64,000 nt of DNA from Rhizobium ecuadorense (GCF_001187535.1 NZ_LFIO01000074.1:62001-126000); one strand, 5' to 3'; positions 43,894 through 53,000 are shown, counted from the first letter of the stretch. Numbers and translations are program-made. The notes: generated by a model from the letters alone, not told the origin.

Positions 43894-45015
43894 ATGGCCG
43901 ACATCACCGTTACAAATATACAGCCGGATCGCGCCGCCGTCGCATCGCAATGGCAGCTCATCTGGTGGGCTTTCCGCCGACACCGGCTGGCCATGGTGGC
44001 GCTCGTCGTCACCGTGATGATGTATATCGTCGCCCTGGTCCCCGGTTTCTTCGCCATCAACGATCCGAACCTGCAAAATGCCCGGGCGACCTTTCACCCA
44101 CCGCAAAAATTGCATCTGATCGATACTGAGAACGGCTTCTCCTTCGGCCCACATTATTATCCGATGAAGCTGACCCGCGATCCGGAAACACTGGCCGCCA
44201 TCTTCAAGGAAGACACGACGAAGCGCGTCGACGTCCAGTTCTTCGGGCGCGGCTATGAATATTCCGTCTTTGGACTGTTCAACACCAACATCCATCTGAT
44301 TGCTTCGCCCGACAAGACCACGCCGCTGCTTCTCTTCGGCGCCGACAGGCTTGGGCGCGATGTTTTCAGCCGGACGGTGCAGGGCGCGCAGGTCTCCCTG
44401 TCGATCGGCCTCGTCGGTGTCTTCCTGTCGTTGATGCTCGGCATCGTGATCGGCGGCATCTCGGGATATTACGGCGGCCGCATCGATTTCATCATGCAGC
44501 GCGTGATCGATTTCGTGCTGTCTCTGCCGACGATCCCGATCTGGCTCGCCATGGCCGCGGCCCTGCCGCAGGACTGGCCGGCGACGCTGCAATATATGAT
44601 GATCACCATCATCCTGTCGCTGACCGGCTGGGCGCAACTCGCCCGTGTGGTGCGCGGCCGCTTCTTGTCGCTGCGCACGGAGGAGTTTGTGGCGGCCGCG
44701 AGACTCGACGGCGTACGCGAAAGACGCATCATCTTTCGCCACATGCTGCCGAGCTTTGCCAGCCACATCATCGCATCGATCACCCTTGCGGTGCCGGCGA
44801 TGATCCTTGCCGAGACCTCGCTTTCCTTCCTCGGGCTCGGGCTGCAGCCGCCGACCATCTCCTGGGGCGTGCTGCTGCGCGAGGCCCAGAACATTCGCTC
44901 GATCGCTACCGCGCCCTGGCTCTTCATGCCCGGCTGCGCCGTCGTGGTTGCCGTGATGGCGCTCAACCTCCTCGGCGACGGCCTGCGCGATGCGGCCGAT
45001 CCCTATAACAAATGA
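43894..45015 (+). CDS. Dpp-type ABC transporter permease (DppC-like), long form
   Basis: The 373-residue protein has the DppC layout with an unusually long periplasmic region between helices 1 and 2. Residues about 60-145 are inserted after FFAINDPNLQNARATFHPP and before LLLFGADRLGRDVFSRTVQG. The coupling loop EEFVAAARLDGVRERRIIFRHMLP lies near residue 265. DppC proteins are usually near 300 residues, so the extra 70-80 residues could help dock the large Tat-exported binding protein. It precedes the fused ATPase by 7 bases. Confidence 0.86.
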   Translation: MADITVTNIQPDRAAVASQWQLIWWAFRRHRLAMVALVVTVMMYIVALVPGFFAINDPNLQNARATFHPPQKLHLIDTENGFSFGPHYYPMKLTRDPETLAAIFKEDTTKRVDVQFFGRGYEYSVFGLFNTNIHLIASPDKTTPLLLFGADRLGRDVFSRTVQGAQVSLSIGLVGVFLSLMLGIVIGGISGYYGGRIDFIMQRVIDFVLSLPTIPIWLAMAAALPQDWPATLQYMMITIILSLTGWAQLARVVRGRFLSLRTEEFVAAARLDGVRERRIIFRHMLPSFASHIIASITLAVPAMILAETSLSFLGLGLQPPTISWGVLLREAQNIRSIATAPWLFMPGCAVVVAVMALNLLGDGLRDAADPYNK

Positions 45016-45022
45016 GGCCGGC

Positions 45023-46774
45023 ATGACCGATATCGTACCCATTGCCGCCAGGCCGCTGCTCGAGGTGAAAAACCTGACCGTCGAATTTCCGCTGCGCACC
45101 GGCGTCTTCCGCGCCGTCAGCGATCTGTCTTTCTCGATCGAACCGGGCAAGACACTCTGTGTCGTTGGCGAAAGCGGATCCGGCAAGTCGGTGACGGCGC
45201 GTTCGATCCTGCAGATCGTCGATGCGCCCGGCCGCATTGCGGCCGGATCGATCGTCCTCAACGATCAAAACGGCGGCTCGACCGATCTGACCAGCCTCAA
45301 TCCGCGCGGGCGCCAGATCCGGGCGATCCGCGGCCGCGACATCGCCATGATATTCCAGGAGCCAATGTCGTCGCTGTCGCCGATCCACACGGTCGGCAAC
45401 CAGATCGTCGAGGCGCTTCGCCTCCACACCAGGATGAGCAAGGCCGAGGCGCGCGCTGAGGCCATATCGCTGCTGAAGCAGGTCGAGATTCCCTTTCCGG
45501 AAAAGGCATTGGACCGCTATGCCTTCCAATATTCCGGCGGGATGCGCCAGCGCGCGATGATCGCCATGGCGCTCGCCTGCAAGCCGCAACTCCTGATCGC
45601 CGACGAGCCAACCACGGCCCTCGACGTGACGACGCAGGCGGAAATTCTCGACCTGATCGCCCGGCTGCAGAAAGCCAACGGCATGGCCGTTCTGTTCATC
45701 ACGCATGATATGGGCGTCGTGGCGCAGATCGCCGACGACGTGCTTGTCATGCACCACGGCGTCGCCAAGGAATATGCGCCGGTCGAGCAGATCTTTCATG
45801 CGCCGCAGGACGACTATACCCGTATGCTGATCGGTTCGGTGCTGAAGCTGGAGCAAAAGGCCGAAATCCGCCTGGCGCGTGCGCCGCTCGACAGGACAGC
45901 GGCGCCGATCCTCGAGCTGCGCAACGTCTCGATGGATTTCGGCGAGGTGAAAGCGCTGGACGATGTTTCCATCTCGCTTTTGCCGGGCGAGACGCTCGGC
46001 ATCGTCGGCGAGAGCGGATCCGGCAAGACGACGATGGGCCGCTCGATCATGCGGCTGCTCGATCCGACAGCAGGCGAAATTCTCTATCGCCGCGCCGACG
46101 GCGGCATCATCGATCTGGCAACGGCAAAAGGCCAGACCCTGGCCGAGGCGCGCCGCGAATTGCGCATGGTGTTTCAGGATCCTTTCGGCTCGCTCAACCC
46201 GCGCATGACCGTCTCGCAGATTATCGGCGAGCCGCTGCTCGTCAACGGCGTCGCCAAAGGGCGGGCGCTGGATGAGCGGGTCTGCCACCTCATGGAGCAG
46301 GTGGGCCTCGATCCGAGGGCGCGCGAACGCTACCCGCACGCATTCTCCGGCGGTCAGCGTCAGCGCATCGGCATTGCCCGCGCCATCACGCTCAATCCGC
46401 GTGTCATCGTCGCCGACGAGGCAACCTCGGCGCTCGATGTCTCGGTGCGTTCGCAGGTGCTCGACCTGCTGATGCGCCTGCAGGACGAGCTTGGCCTCGC
46501 CTATATCTTCATCAGTCATGATATCGGCGTCATTCGCTACATGTGCGACCGTGTCGGCGTCATGTACAAAGGCCAGCTCGTCGAAATCGGCGAGGCGGAA
46601 CAGGTCTGCCGCACACCCGAGCATGCCTACACCCAGGCGCTGATATCGGCGATCCCGCGCCCCGATCCGCGCGACCGCGATCATTCCAGACGCTTCCGCT
46701 ATGTCGCGCCAGATAACCTGAAGCAAGGCAATCTCAAGCCCGACAATCTGAAGAATGGAAGTTCTCAGAGATGA
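45023..46774 (+). CDS. Fused dual ABC ATPase of the Dpp-type transporter (DppD-DppF fusion)
   Basis: The 583-residue protein holds two complete ATPase domains. The first has Walker [16 protein letters not shown], the YSGGMRQRAMIAMAL signature and LLIADEPTTALDVT. The second has Walker A GESGSGKTTMGRSIMRLL, the FSGGQRQRIGIARAI signature and VIVADEATSALDVS. The Pro of the usual DEPT is Ala in the second Walker B. The paralogous transporter in this cluster keeps the two as separate genes. A short repetitive NLK tail (DNLKQGNLKPDNLK) ends it. GAGG precedes the ATG at 45023; the gene overlaps the next by four bases. Confidence 0.9.
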   Translation: MTDIVPIAARPLLEVKNLTVEFPLRTGVFRAVSDLSFSIEPGKTLCVVGESGSGKSVTARSILQIVDAPGRIAAGSIVLNDQNGGSTDLTSLNPRGRQIRAIRGRDIAMIFQEPMSSLSPIHTVGNQIVEALRLHTRMSKAEARAEAISLLKQVEIPFPEKALDRYAFQYSGGMRQRAMIAMALACKPQLLIADEPTTALDVTTQAEILDLIARLQKANGMAVLFITHDMGVVAQIADDVLVMHHGVAKEYAPVEQIFHAPQDDYTRMLIGSVLKLEQKAEIRLARAPLDRTAAPILELRNVSMDFGEVKALDDVSISLLPGETLGIVGESGSGKTTMGRSIMRLLDPTAGEILYRRADGGIIDLATAKGQTLAEARRELRMVFQDPFGSLNPRMTVSQIIGEPLLVNGVAKGRALDERVCHLMEQVGLDPRARERYPHAFSGGQRQRIGIARAITLNPRVIVADEATSALDVSVRSQVLDLLMRLQDELGLAYIFISHDIGVIRYMCDRVGVMYKGQLVEIGEAEQVCRTPEHAYTQALISAIPRPDPRDRDHSRRFRYVAPDNLKQGNLKPDNLKNGSSQR

Positions 46775-47982
46775 AAATCACCGGAATCCGCACGTTTCTC
46801 ATGCACGTCGGTCAGCCCGATCCTTCGAACTGGGCTTCCGATCATCGTCCGGGCGGCGCGGCCTCCAAGCAGTTCGGAGGCACCCGGAACTGGCTCTTTC
46901 TGAAGATCGATACCGATGAGGGCATCACCGGCATCGGCGAATGCTCGGGCTGGCCGCGTGTCGTCGAGACGGCGATCCATGATCTTGCGGCCCTCCTCAT
47001 CGGTGAGGATCCGGCCCATATCGAACGGTTGTGGCAGAAGATGCATGTCGCCATGATGGGTCATGGCATGCTCGGGACGGTCGGAGGCGGTGCGATGACC
47101 GGCATCGACATGGCGCTCTGGGACATCAAGGGCAAGGCGCTCGGCGTGCCTGTCTGGATGCTGCTCGGCGGTAAGGTGCGCGAACGGATTCCGATCTACT
47201 CGCATGCGAATACGCCCGAGCGGGCGCTTGCGCTCAAGGAGCGCGGCATCAAGGCGATCAAGTGCGGCGGCGTCGCCGACCCGGTCCGCAAGGTCGCGGC
47301 GCTGCGCGATGCCGTCGGCGACGACATGGATATCGCCATCGATCTGCATGGGCCGCCATGGCTGACGCCTGCGGATGCCTGCCGGCTGGTGCGCGCGCTC
47401 GAACCCTATGAGCTGATGTGGGTGGAAGATCCGATCGCGCCGGAGAATATCGACGGCTACCGCCGCATCCGCGACGCAGCTCACGTGCCGCTTGCGGCCG
47501 GCGAGCGCTCGGCGACCATCTTCGGCGAGCGCGAACTCATCGAGAAGGAACTGGTCGACGTAATCCAGCCCGACACCGGCCGGGCCGGCGGCATCACCCA
47601 GATGAAGAAGATCGCCGCCATGGCCGAGGCCCATCATATCCAGATGGCGCCGCATTCCGGCTCGCTCGGGCCGGTAGCGGAATATGCGGCCCTGCATCTG
47701 CTGGCGGCCATCCCGAACGCCCTCATTCTCGAGCGCCTCGACGATGACTGGGACGGCCGCCGCCAGACGATCGTGCCGCATCCGCAACAGGTCGACGGCC
47801 TGATCGCCGTTCCCGATGGCCCGGGGCTCGGCTGCGATATCGACGAGGAATTCGTGGCGCGCTTCCCGAGCGGCGGCAATGTCTCGGTGCCGCAAGCCAC
47901 CGGCGCCTACAATGCCGGAACCGACAACGAGCATGTCTACGTGCAGACGCGCGTGGCGCGCCGCAGCTATTTCAATCGCTAG
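46771..47982 (+). CDS. Enolase-superfamily (mandelate racemase/galactonate dehydratase type) sugar-acid dehydratase
   Basis: The 403-residue protein has the capping domain (KITGIRTFLMHVG, TDEGITGIGECSG) and a barrel with the family catalytic residues. These are Lys in GIKAIKCGGV near residue 165, Asp and His in IAIDLHGPPWL near residue 190, the Glu ligand in MWVEDPIAPEN, the Glu in PLAAGERSA, and the general-base His in IQMAPHSGSLGP. The Asp-x-His arrangement matches galactonate/mannonate dehydratases rather than muconate cycloisomerase. It would convert a sugar acid to a 2-keto-3-deoxy acid. The start ATG overlaps the ATPase stop (ATGA). Confidence 0.85.
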   Translation: MKITGIRTFLMHVGQPDPSNWASDHRPGGAASKQFGGTRNWLFLKIDTDEGITGIGECSGWPRVVETAIHDLAALLIGEDPAHIERLWQKMHVAMMGHGMLGTVGGGAMTGIDMALWDIKGKALGVPVWMLLGGKVRERIPIYSHANTPERALALKERGIKAIKCGGVADPVRKVAALRDAVGDDMDIAIDLHGPPWLTPADACRLVRALEPYELMWVEDPIAPENIDGYRRIRDAAHVPLAAGERSATIFGERELIEKELVDVIQPDTGRAGGITQMKKIAAMAEAHHIQMAPHSGSLGPVAEYAALHLLAAIPNALILERLDDDWDGRRQTIVPHPQQVDGLIAVPDGPGLGCDIDEEFVARFPSGGNVSVPQATGAYNAGTDNEHVYVQTRVARRSYFNR

Positions 47983-47991
47983 AAGGACAGA

Positions 47992-49182
47992 ATGATGAAG
48001 ATCGACCGCATGCGGGTTTTCATGACCCGCGACAAGGACCGTCCGCGCGTGATCGTCGCGCTCGATACCGATGACGGGCTGACGGGCTGGGGCGAATGCT
48101 ACAATCACGGCCCCGACAAGGCGCTGCCGCCGCTGCTCGATTATCTCTACGCCTTCGTGGCCGGCCAGGATCCGACACGTGTCGATTATCTCGTCAACCT
48201 GCTGATCCAGCAAAGCCGGTTCCCGCCGGGCGCGCTCGGCCTTGCCGCCATCTCCGCACTCGATCACTGCCTTTGGGATCTCGCGGCCAAGGCGGCGAAC
48301 GTCCCGGTCTACAAGCTGCTTGGCGGCGAGGTGCGAGACCGCATCAAGGTCTACGCCGGGGTCTACACCGCGCCCGATGCGCCGGCGGCCCGCGACGAGT
48401 TCGATCGCCTGAAGGAGGGATGGGGGTTCACCGCCTTCAAGCTCAGCCCATGGCGGATCGACATGCACGCCAATCGCTGGGGCAATGTCGTCAAAGCCTC
48501 GGCGGATTATTTCCGCTCGTTGCGCGAGACGGTCAACGACGAATACGAGATCGCCTTCGACGCTCACGCCAAGATTTTCGAACCGATCGCCGCGCGCCAG
48601 CTCGGCAATGCCCTGGCGCCTTATGATCCGCTGTTTTTCGAGGAACCGCTGCGGCCCGAGAATATCGAGGCGTGGGGCGATCTGAAACAGGGCCTCAACT
48701 GCGTGCTCGCCACCGGTGAATCGCTGTACAGCAGAAACGAGTTCCTGCGGCTGCTGCAGGTCAAGGGCGCCGATCTCATCCAGCCGGATATCTGCGTCGT
48801 CGGCGGCATCAGCGAAATGCGCCGCATTGCCACGCTCGCCGAAGCTTTCTTCGTCGGCGTTGCCCCGCACAACCCGATGGGTCCGCTCGCGACAGCCGTC
48901 AACGTGCATTTCTCGGCCGCGGCGCAGAATTTCCGCATCCTCGAATACCGGCTGCCGAAGGGCCAGGCCTATGTCTATGGTGGCAACGATATCGAAAAGC
49001 GGGAGGGGGAAACCCGTTACGTCGTCGATCCCTACCTGCCGAAAGATGGCTATCTCGAACTGCGCCCCGATCGGGCCGGTTGGGGCGTCGAGATGGACGA
49101 AAAGGCGATGCAGGAGGAAGGCTACATCCACTGGCAGCGGCGCGTGCCGAAGCGGCCGGACGGTTCTTACGCCTTCGCCTGA
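47992..49182 (+). CDS. Enolase-superfamily (galactonate dehydratase-like) sugar-acid dehydratase
   Basis: The 396-residue protein has the capping domain (KIDRMRVFMTRDKDRP, DDGLTGWGECYNHG) and a D-galactonate-dehydratase-like barrel. It has FDAHAKIFEPIAARQL near residue 190 (Asp and His ligands), LFFEEPLRPENIEAW, VLATGESLYSRNEF, LIQPDICVVGGISEM and the general-base His in VGVAPHNPMGPLA. Similar sequence in DgoD is FDFHGR. AAGGAC lies before the ATGATG at 47992. It is the last gene of the operon and is followed by a good terminator. The two dehydratases could act on epimeric acids. Confidence 0.85.
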   Translation: MMKIDRMRVFMTRDKDRPRVIVALDTDDGLTGWGECYNHGPDKALPPLLDYLYAFVAGQDPTRVDYLVNLLIQQSRFPPGALGLAAISALDHCLWDLAAKAANVPVYKLLGGEVRDRIKVYAGVYTAPDAPAARDEFDRLKEGWGFTAFKLSPWRIDMHANRWGNVVKASADYFRSLRETVNDEYEIAFDAHAKIFEPIAARQLGNALAPYDPLFFEEPLRPENIEAWGDLKQGLNCVLATGESLYSRNEFLRLLQVKGADLIQPDICVVGGISEMRRIATLAEAFFVGVAPHNPMGPLATAVNVHFSAAAQNFRILEYRLPKGQAYVYGGNDIEKREGETRYVVDPYLPKDGYLELRPDRAGWGVEMDEKAMQEEGYIHWQRRVPKRPDGSYAFA

Positions 49183-49200
49183 AGACGTGACTCGAAAATC

Positions 49201-49237
49201 GAAAACTGGTCGCTGCCGCATGCGGCCAGTTTCTTTT
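49201..49237 (+). terminator. Rho-independent terminator of the plus-strand sugar-acid operon
   Basis: AAACTGG (49203-49209) pairs with CCAGTTT (49226-49232), with CGC/GCG pairing inside, followed by CTTTT. It lies 20 bases past the last dehydratase gene and before the convergent reductase gene. Confidence 0.75.
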
Positions 49238-49242
49238 ATGCT

Positions 49243-49815
49243 CTAAGCATCTTTCGGCAGCACCGAGCGAACCCTTGCGATGAAGACGTGGAAGTCTTGC
49301 ATGAACTTGCGAAGGAAGTCTGCAGTGGCCTCGTTCGTGACCTCGCCGTCATCGGTGATCAGCCCCGGTGTGAACTGGATATAGGCTTCCGGGGCATTCA
49401 TCTGGGGAGAGTTGCAGAAACTCAGCACGCTGCGCAAATTCTGTTGGGCGACTGCCGTGCCGATTGCGCCCGGCGACGTGCCGATAACCGTCGACGGCTT
49501 GCGCGTGAACGAGTTGGTGCCGTAGGGGCGGCTCGCCCAGTCGATTGCGTTTTTCAGCCCGCCGGGTATGGATCGATTGTATTCGGGCGTGACGAACAGC
49601 ACGGCGTCGACGGCCGCGATATCAGCCTTGAATGCCTTGCCGGCCGGAGGATAGTCGGCGTCAAAGTCGTAGCTGTAGAGCGGCAGATCCTTGAAGGATA
49701 TCTCCGACATTTCAAGTTCCGGCGGAGCAAACCGCACCAACGCTTTGGCAAGCTTGCGATTGATCGAGCCCTTGGCGAGGCTGCCGATGAGATAACCGAC
49801 TTTATGGGTGGTCAT
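49243..49815 (-). CDS. NADPH-dependent FMN reductase family protein
   Basis: The 190-residue flavodoxin-fold protein has the FMN-phosphate loop LIGSLAKGSINRKLAKALV near the N terminus. The family signature VTPEYNRSIPGGLKNAIDW lies near residue 80, and TVIGTSPGAIGTAVAQQNLR near residue 110. These reduce flavins, quinones, azo dyes or chromate with NAD(P)H. GGAG lies 6 bases before the ATG at 49815. It is transcribed after the nitroreductase gene (84 bases apart), so both may be part of one redox-defence unit. Confidence 0.88.
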   Translation of the reverse strand: MTTHKVGYLIGSLAKGSINRKLAKALVRFAPPELEMSEISFKDLPLYSYDFDADYPPAGKAFKADIAAVDAVLFVTPEYNRSIPGGLKNAIDWASRPYGTNSFTRKPSTVIGTSPGAIGTAVAQQNLRSVLSFCNSPQMNAPEAYIQFTPGLITDDGEVTNEATADFLRKFMQDFHVFIARVRSVLPKDA

Positions 49816-49899
49816 GGCGTTCTCCAATATCACGGATGACAGGGACGTATCATACGCAGGAATCATAGAAGGGCTCTGTTGTGCTTCAAGCACAAGCAA

Positions 49900-50565
49900 C
49901 TAATCGCCGATGAAAGTGACCGTCTCGGCGAGCGGGGCGCGGCCCGTGTGGGCAGAACTTACCGCGGGGTCCTCGTATCCGATCGACATGCCGCAGAAGA
50001 GGACGAGCCCGTCCGGCGGTGACAGGACCTCCGCGACCGTCTCACGAACCTGTGACCACGCCATCTGCGGGCAACTGTGCAGTCCTTCGGCGCGGAGCAG
50101 CAGCATGACGGTCTGCAGATACATGCCGACATCGGCCCATTGGGGTAGGCCGAGGTCACGGTCGATGTAGCAGAACAGGGCGGCGGGCGCGCCGAAGCAG
50201 TTCCAGTTGGCGATCGCTGCCCGCTGGCGCGCCTCCCAGTCCTCGCGCGCAATGCCGAGCGCGCTGTAGCGCTCCTTGCCGAAGGCGGACCGGCGCTCCC
50301 CGTACGGGGACTTGAGCGCGGGCGGGTACATCTCGTACTGCCGTTTGTCCCAGGGGTCGCCGTGGGCCACACGCTCGACGGCTGATGTCTTGAGTTCGGC
50401 CAGCGACGCGCCGGTCATCACGTAGGTGTTCCACGGCTGGATGTTCGATCCCGACGGCGACCAGGCCGCGGCGGCCAGCACGCGCTCAAGTATCTCCCTC
50501 GCCACAGGCTTATCTTTGAATCCACGCACCGATCGTCGGCTCGTGACTGCCTCATATACGTCCAT
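49900..50565 (-). CDS. Nitroreductase family FMN enzyme
   Basis: The 221-residue protein has the nitroreductase FMN site RRSVRGFKDKPV near residue 10, WSPSGSNIQPWNTYVM near residue 35, and the C-terminal LVLFCGMSIGYEDP near residue 190. Family members reduce nitroaromatics, quinones or flavins with NAD(P)H as homodimers. The start ATG at 50565 is followed at once by the conserved VYEAVTSRRS. The GTTCC at 50583 lies nearby but does not form an EcfG promoter. Substrate unknown. Confidence 0.88.
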   Translation of the reverse strand: MDVYEAVTSRRSVRGFKDKPVAREILERVLAAAAWSPSGSNIQPWNTYVMTGASLAELKTSAVERVAHGDPWDKRQYEMYPPALKSPYGERRSAFGKERYSALGIAREDWEARQRAAIANWNCFGAPAALFCYIDRDLGLPQWADVGMYLQTVMLLLRAEGLHSCPQMAWSQVRETVAEVLSPPDGLVLFCGMSIGYEDPAVSSAHTGRAPLAETVTFIGD

Positions 50566-50757
50566 GATCGCGTCCTCCTGACCGTTCCATTCCTGATGTG
50601 ATTGATTATCTCCATTCGCAATGGAGGCGTAATCACACCGTGGTCTAGGAGGCCTACATCAAACGTCCATCAGGGACCGATGCGTCCGACCTGATGCCTG
50701 CAAGATCATCCTCGGCAGAATAGGAGACCGATCACGCGCGGCAAGAGTAAGGCTTCG

Positions 50758-51159
50758 TCATTTCGCCGGATGCCCGGCCCGGATGCGGTCTGCCGGGGAG
50801 CGGCGGCGCGATCCGAAGATGTCGGCGAGCGTATCGAGCATCGTCCTGGCCATGCCGGATTGAAGTGAATAATAGATCGTCTGCGCAGCCCTTCGCGTCT
50901 GCACGAGCCCTTGTTCTCGAAGGATTGCCAGATGCTGGGAAGTCGAAGATTGACTCAATCCGACTTCATCAGCCAGTACGGTCACGGACACTTCTCCCTC
51001 GGTCAACAGATGCAGAATGTGAAGCCGTTTGGCGTTCCCCATGGCCGACAGGAAGTTTGCTTCGATGTCGAACGCGTTGGTTTCAGGGGAAGGCGCGGCT
51101 GGCGATAGAGTGTTCAGGCGTGATCTCCTTTGTGAAATCCAAGCGGGGCATGAGGTCAT
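50758..51159 (-). CDS. ArsR/SmtB-family transcriptional regulator
   Basis: The 133-residue protein has the winged helix NFLSAMGNAKRLHILHLLTEGEVSVTVLADEVGLSQSSTSQHLAILREQGLVQTRR in its middle. The metal-binding CxC of ArsR/CadC is absent, so a redox or other signal is likely. Start is uncertain: ATG 51159 has only GGGG upstream, while AAAGGAG stands before an in-frame CTG near 51122. No target operon is obvious, but the nitroreductase gene 190 bases downstream on the same strand is a candidate. Confidence 0.8.
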   Translation of the reverse strand: MTSCPAWISQRRSRLNTLSPAAPSPETNAFDIEANFLSAMGNAKRLHILHLLTEGEVSVTVLADEVGLSQSSTSQHLAILREQGLVQTRRAAQTIYYSLQSGMARTMLDTLADIFGSRRRSPADRIRAGHPAK

Positions 51160-51284
51160 ATCCCCGAGCTTTAATTTAGAGATAACGCATGGGTGCCAAG
51201 GCGAAACCCATTGCCGGCGCCGCACCTTCTTTTTTTACGCAAATCGGATACGGCGCGCATCAAATGGACAGGCAATTGATAAAA

Positions 51285-51977
51285 TTAACGCGAGCCGGCC
51301 AGCCGCATTTGCGCCGGCAGCGTTTCCCAGGCCCGGATCAGCTCGCCGATCGAGGCGGCCTCCATCTTGTGCATGACGTTGCTGCGATGCAGCTTGACCG
51401 TCACTTCGCTGATGCCGAGATCGAAGGCGATCTGCTTGTTGAGGCGTCCGCGCGCCACTTCGTGCAGAACTTCGCGCTCGCGCTGCGTCAGCGTCTCCAG
51501 GCGTTTGACATTGCGTTTGGCGATTGCGGCTTCGGCCCGTCGTTCGGCATCCATCGCAATGGCCGCAGTGATGGCGTCGAGCAGCGTCTGGTCCCGCACC
51601 GGCTTGGTGAGGAAATCCACTGCACCTGCCTTCATCGCCTGGACGGTCATCGGAATGTCGCCGTGGCCGGTCAGAAAAATGATCGGCTTGGAAATGCCGT
51701 TTTCGGCCAGATGGCTCTGCAGGTGAAGGCCGCTTGCTCCGGGCATACGCACATCAAGGATCAGGCAGCCGGGGTTTTCCAGGATATCGGCATCAAGCAA
51801 TTCGCGGGTCGAGGCAAAACTGAGCGACTGAAAACCCGCCGACAGGATCAACTCCGACAGCGCCTCGCGAACCGATGCATCGTCATCGACGATAATGACG
51901 AGCGGCTGATCCTCTTCATATCTGCCCTGCAATGATGACGGCGCCGATCTCCGCAGCAACGGCTGGTCAACTCTCAT
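51285..51977 (-). CDS. FixJ-type response regulator (receiver plus LuxR helix-turn-helix)
   Basis: The 230-residue protein has a receiver domain (acidic IIVDDDASVREAL, phospho-acceptor Asp in LILDVRMPG near residue 78, switch Lys in DFLTKPV) and a LuxR DNA-binding domain (LTQREREVLHEVARGRLNKQIAFDLGISEVTVKLHRSNVMHKM). FixJ-family regulators activate transcription after phosphorylation. The ATG at 51977 has GGAGGG 5 bases upstream; the gene starts one base after the previous stop. It is the fourth gene of the sensor-kinase operon. Confidence 0.9.
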   Translation of the reverse strand: MRVDQPLLRRSAPSSLQGRYEEDQPLVIIVDDDASVREALSELILSAGFQSLSFASTRELLDADILENPGCLILDVRMPGASGLHLQSHLAENGISKPIIFLTGHGDIPMTVQAMKAGAVDFLTKPVRDQTLLDAITAAIAMDAERRAEAAIAKRNVKRLETLTQREREVLHEVARGRLNKQIAFDLGISEVTVKLHRSNVMHKMEAASIGELIRAWETLPAQMRLAGSR

Positions 51978-51978
51978 G

Positions 51979-52356
51979 TTACCCTCCATCTCTCGATTGA
52001 TGTAAAGCATTGGCGATAGCCGCCAGCAGGGCCTGGGCATCGAAGGGCTTGCGGAAGAAACCGCCGCCTCCCTGGGCGCGGCCCTGATCGGCTATCTCGT
52101 GGCGGCCAGTGATCAGGAAAACCGGCAACTCGGGACGCGATTTTCTCACAAGGTCACGAAGTTCGAAGCCGTCGATGCCCGGCATTCCGATATCGGTGAT
52201 GAGCAGGTCGAAGTCCGACAGCCCGCTGACGAGCAGCGAGCCCGCCGACGGGAAGCCGCGAGCCACGTAACCCGCCGATTCCAGCAGGTCGCCCATCGAT
52301 TCCAGCAGTCTTGGATCGTCATCGACAATTGCGACGACATGTCTTGTCTCGGTCAT
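51979..52356 (-). CDS. Single-domain response regulator
   Basis: The 125-residue protein is a bare receiver: VVAIVDDDPRLLESM at the start, phospho-acceptor Asp in LLITDIGMPGIDGFEL near residue 53, Thr in VFLITGRHE and Lys in GGFFRKPFDAQ. No output domain follows, so it may relay or drain phosphate between the kinase and the two FixJ-type regulators. The ATG at 52356 lies 2 bases after the previous stop, with a G-rich stretch upstream. Confidence 0.88.
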   Translation of the reverse strand: MTETRHVVAIVDDDPRLLESMGDLLESAGYVARGFPSAGSLLVSGLSDFDLLITDIGMPGIDGFELRDLVRKSRPELPVFLITGRHEIADQGRAQGGGGFFRKPFDAQALLAAIANALHQSRDGG

Positions 52357-52358
52357 GT

Positions 52359-53000
52359 TCAATTCCCCCCCACCCGGCGCGAGTGGGTAATCGGTATTTC
52401 CAGTTTCTCCGCGATCCGCACGAGATCGGCGAGCGACGCCGCCGCCATTTTCTGCATCACATTTCGTCTATGGATCTGCAGCGTGACTTCGCTGATCCCG
52501 AGTTCGGCTGCCGCCTGCTTGTTGAGAAGGCCGCTGACCACGAGCGGCAGCACTTCGCGCTCGCGCGGCGTCAGGTCGAGATAGTGTCGTTTCAGCATGT
52601 CGAGCTCGGCGCGTCCCGATCGCTTTTCCCGATCCTCGGCGAGTGCGGCATGGATTGCCGCCAGGAGATCCGCGTCACTGAACGGTTTGGTCAGGAAATC
52701 CACCGCGCCGTGCTTGATCGCGCGCACGGAGGAGGGAATGTCGCCGTGCCCGGTAATGAAGACGATCGGCGGATGGTCCCTGTCGGCGATCTGCCTCTGC
52801 AGATCGAGGCCGTTGATATCAGGCAGCTCGATATCGAGGATGAGGCAGGCGGGCAGGTCAGGCTTGTCCGCTTTCACGTAGTCGCCGGCCGATTCGAAGG
52901 CGACGGCGCGCATGCCGTGCGAGTCCATCAGCTCGCCGAGCGCTTCGCGGATGCGTTCATCGTCATCGACGATGAAGACGATATGGTCATCGGCCGTCAT
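52359..53000 (-). CDS. FixJ-type response regulator (receiver plus LuxR helix-turn-helix)
   Basis: The 213-residue protein has a receiver (VFIVDDDERIREALG, phospho-acceptor Asp in LILDIELPDINGLDL near residue 57, Lys in VDFLTKPFSD) and a LuxR domain (LTPREREVLPLVVSGLLNKQAAAELGISEVTLQIHRRNVMQKM). It resembles the third regulator of the operon closely, suggesting a duplication. Its ATG overlaps the kinase stop by four bases (ATGA), so its synthesis is coupled to the kinase and it is the likely cognate partner. Confidence 0.9.
   Translation of the reverse strand: MTADDHIVFIVDDDERIREALGELMDSHGMRAVAFESAGDYVKADKPDLPACLILDIELPDINGLDLQRQIADRDHPPIVFITGHGDIPSSVRAIKHGAVDFLTKPFSDADLLAAIHAALAEDREKRSGRAELDMLKRHYLDLTPREREVLPLVVSGLLNKQAAAELGISEVTLQIHRRNVMQKMAAASLADLVRIAEKLEIPITHSRRVGGN

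Noticed and set aside
46765..49221. 818-codon frame on the minus strand opposite the two dehydratase genes
   Set aside because: Antisense shadow of two enolase-superfamily genes with complete catalytic residues.
49900..50590. GTTCC at 50583-50587 as an EcfG promoter for the nitroreductase gene
   Set aside because: On the minus strand the bases 16-17 downstream of GGAAC do not form CGTT, and the site would overlap the ribosome-binding region.
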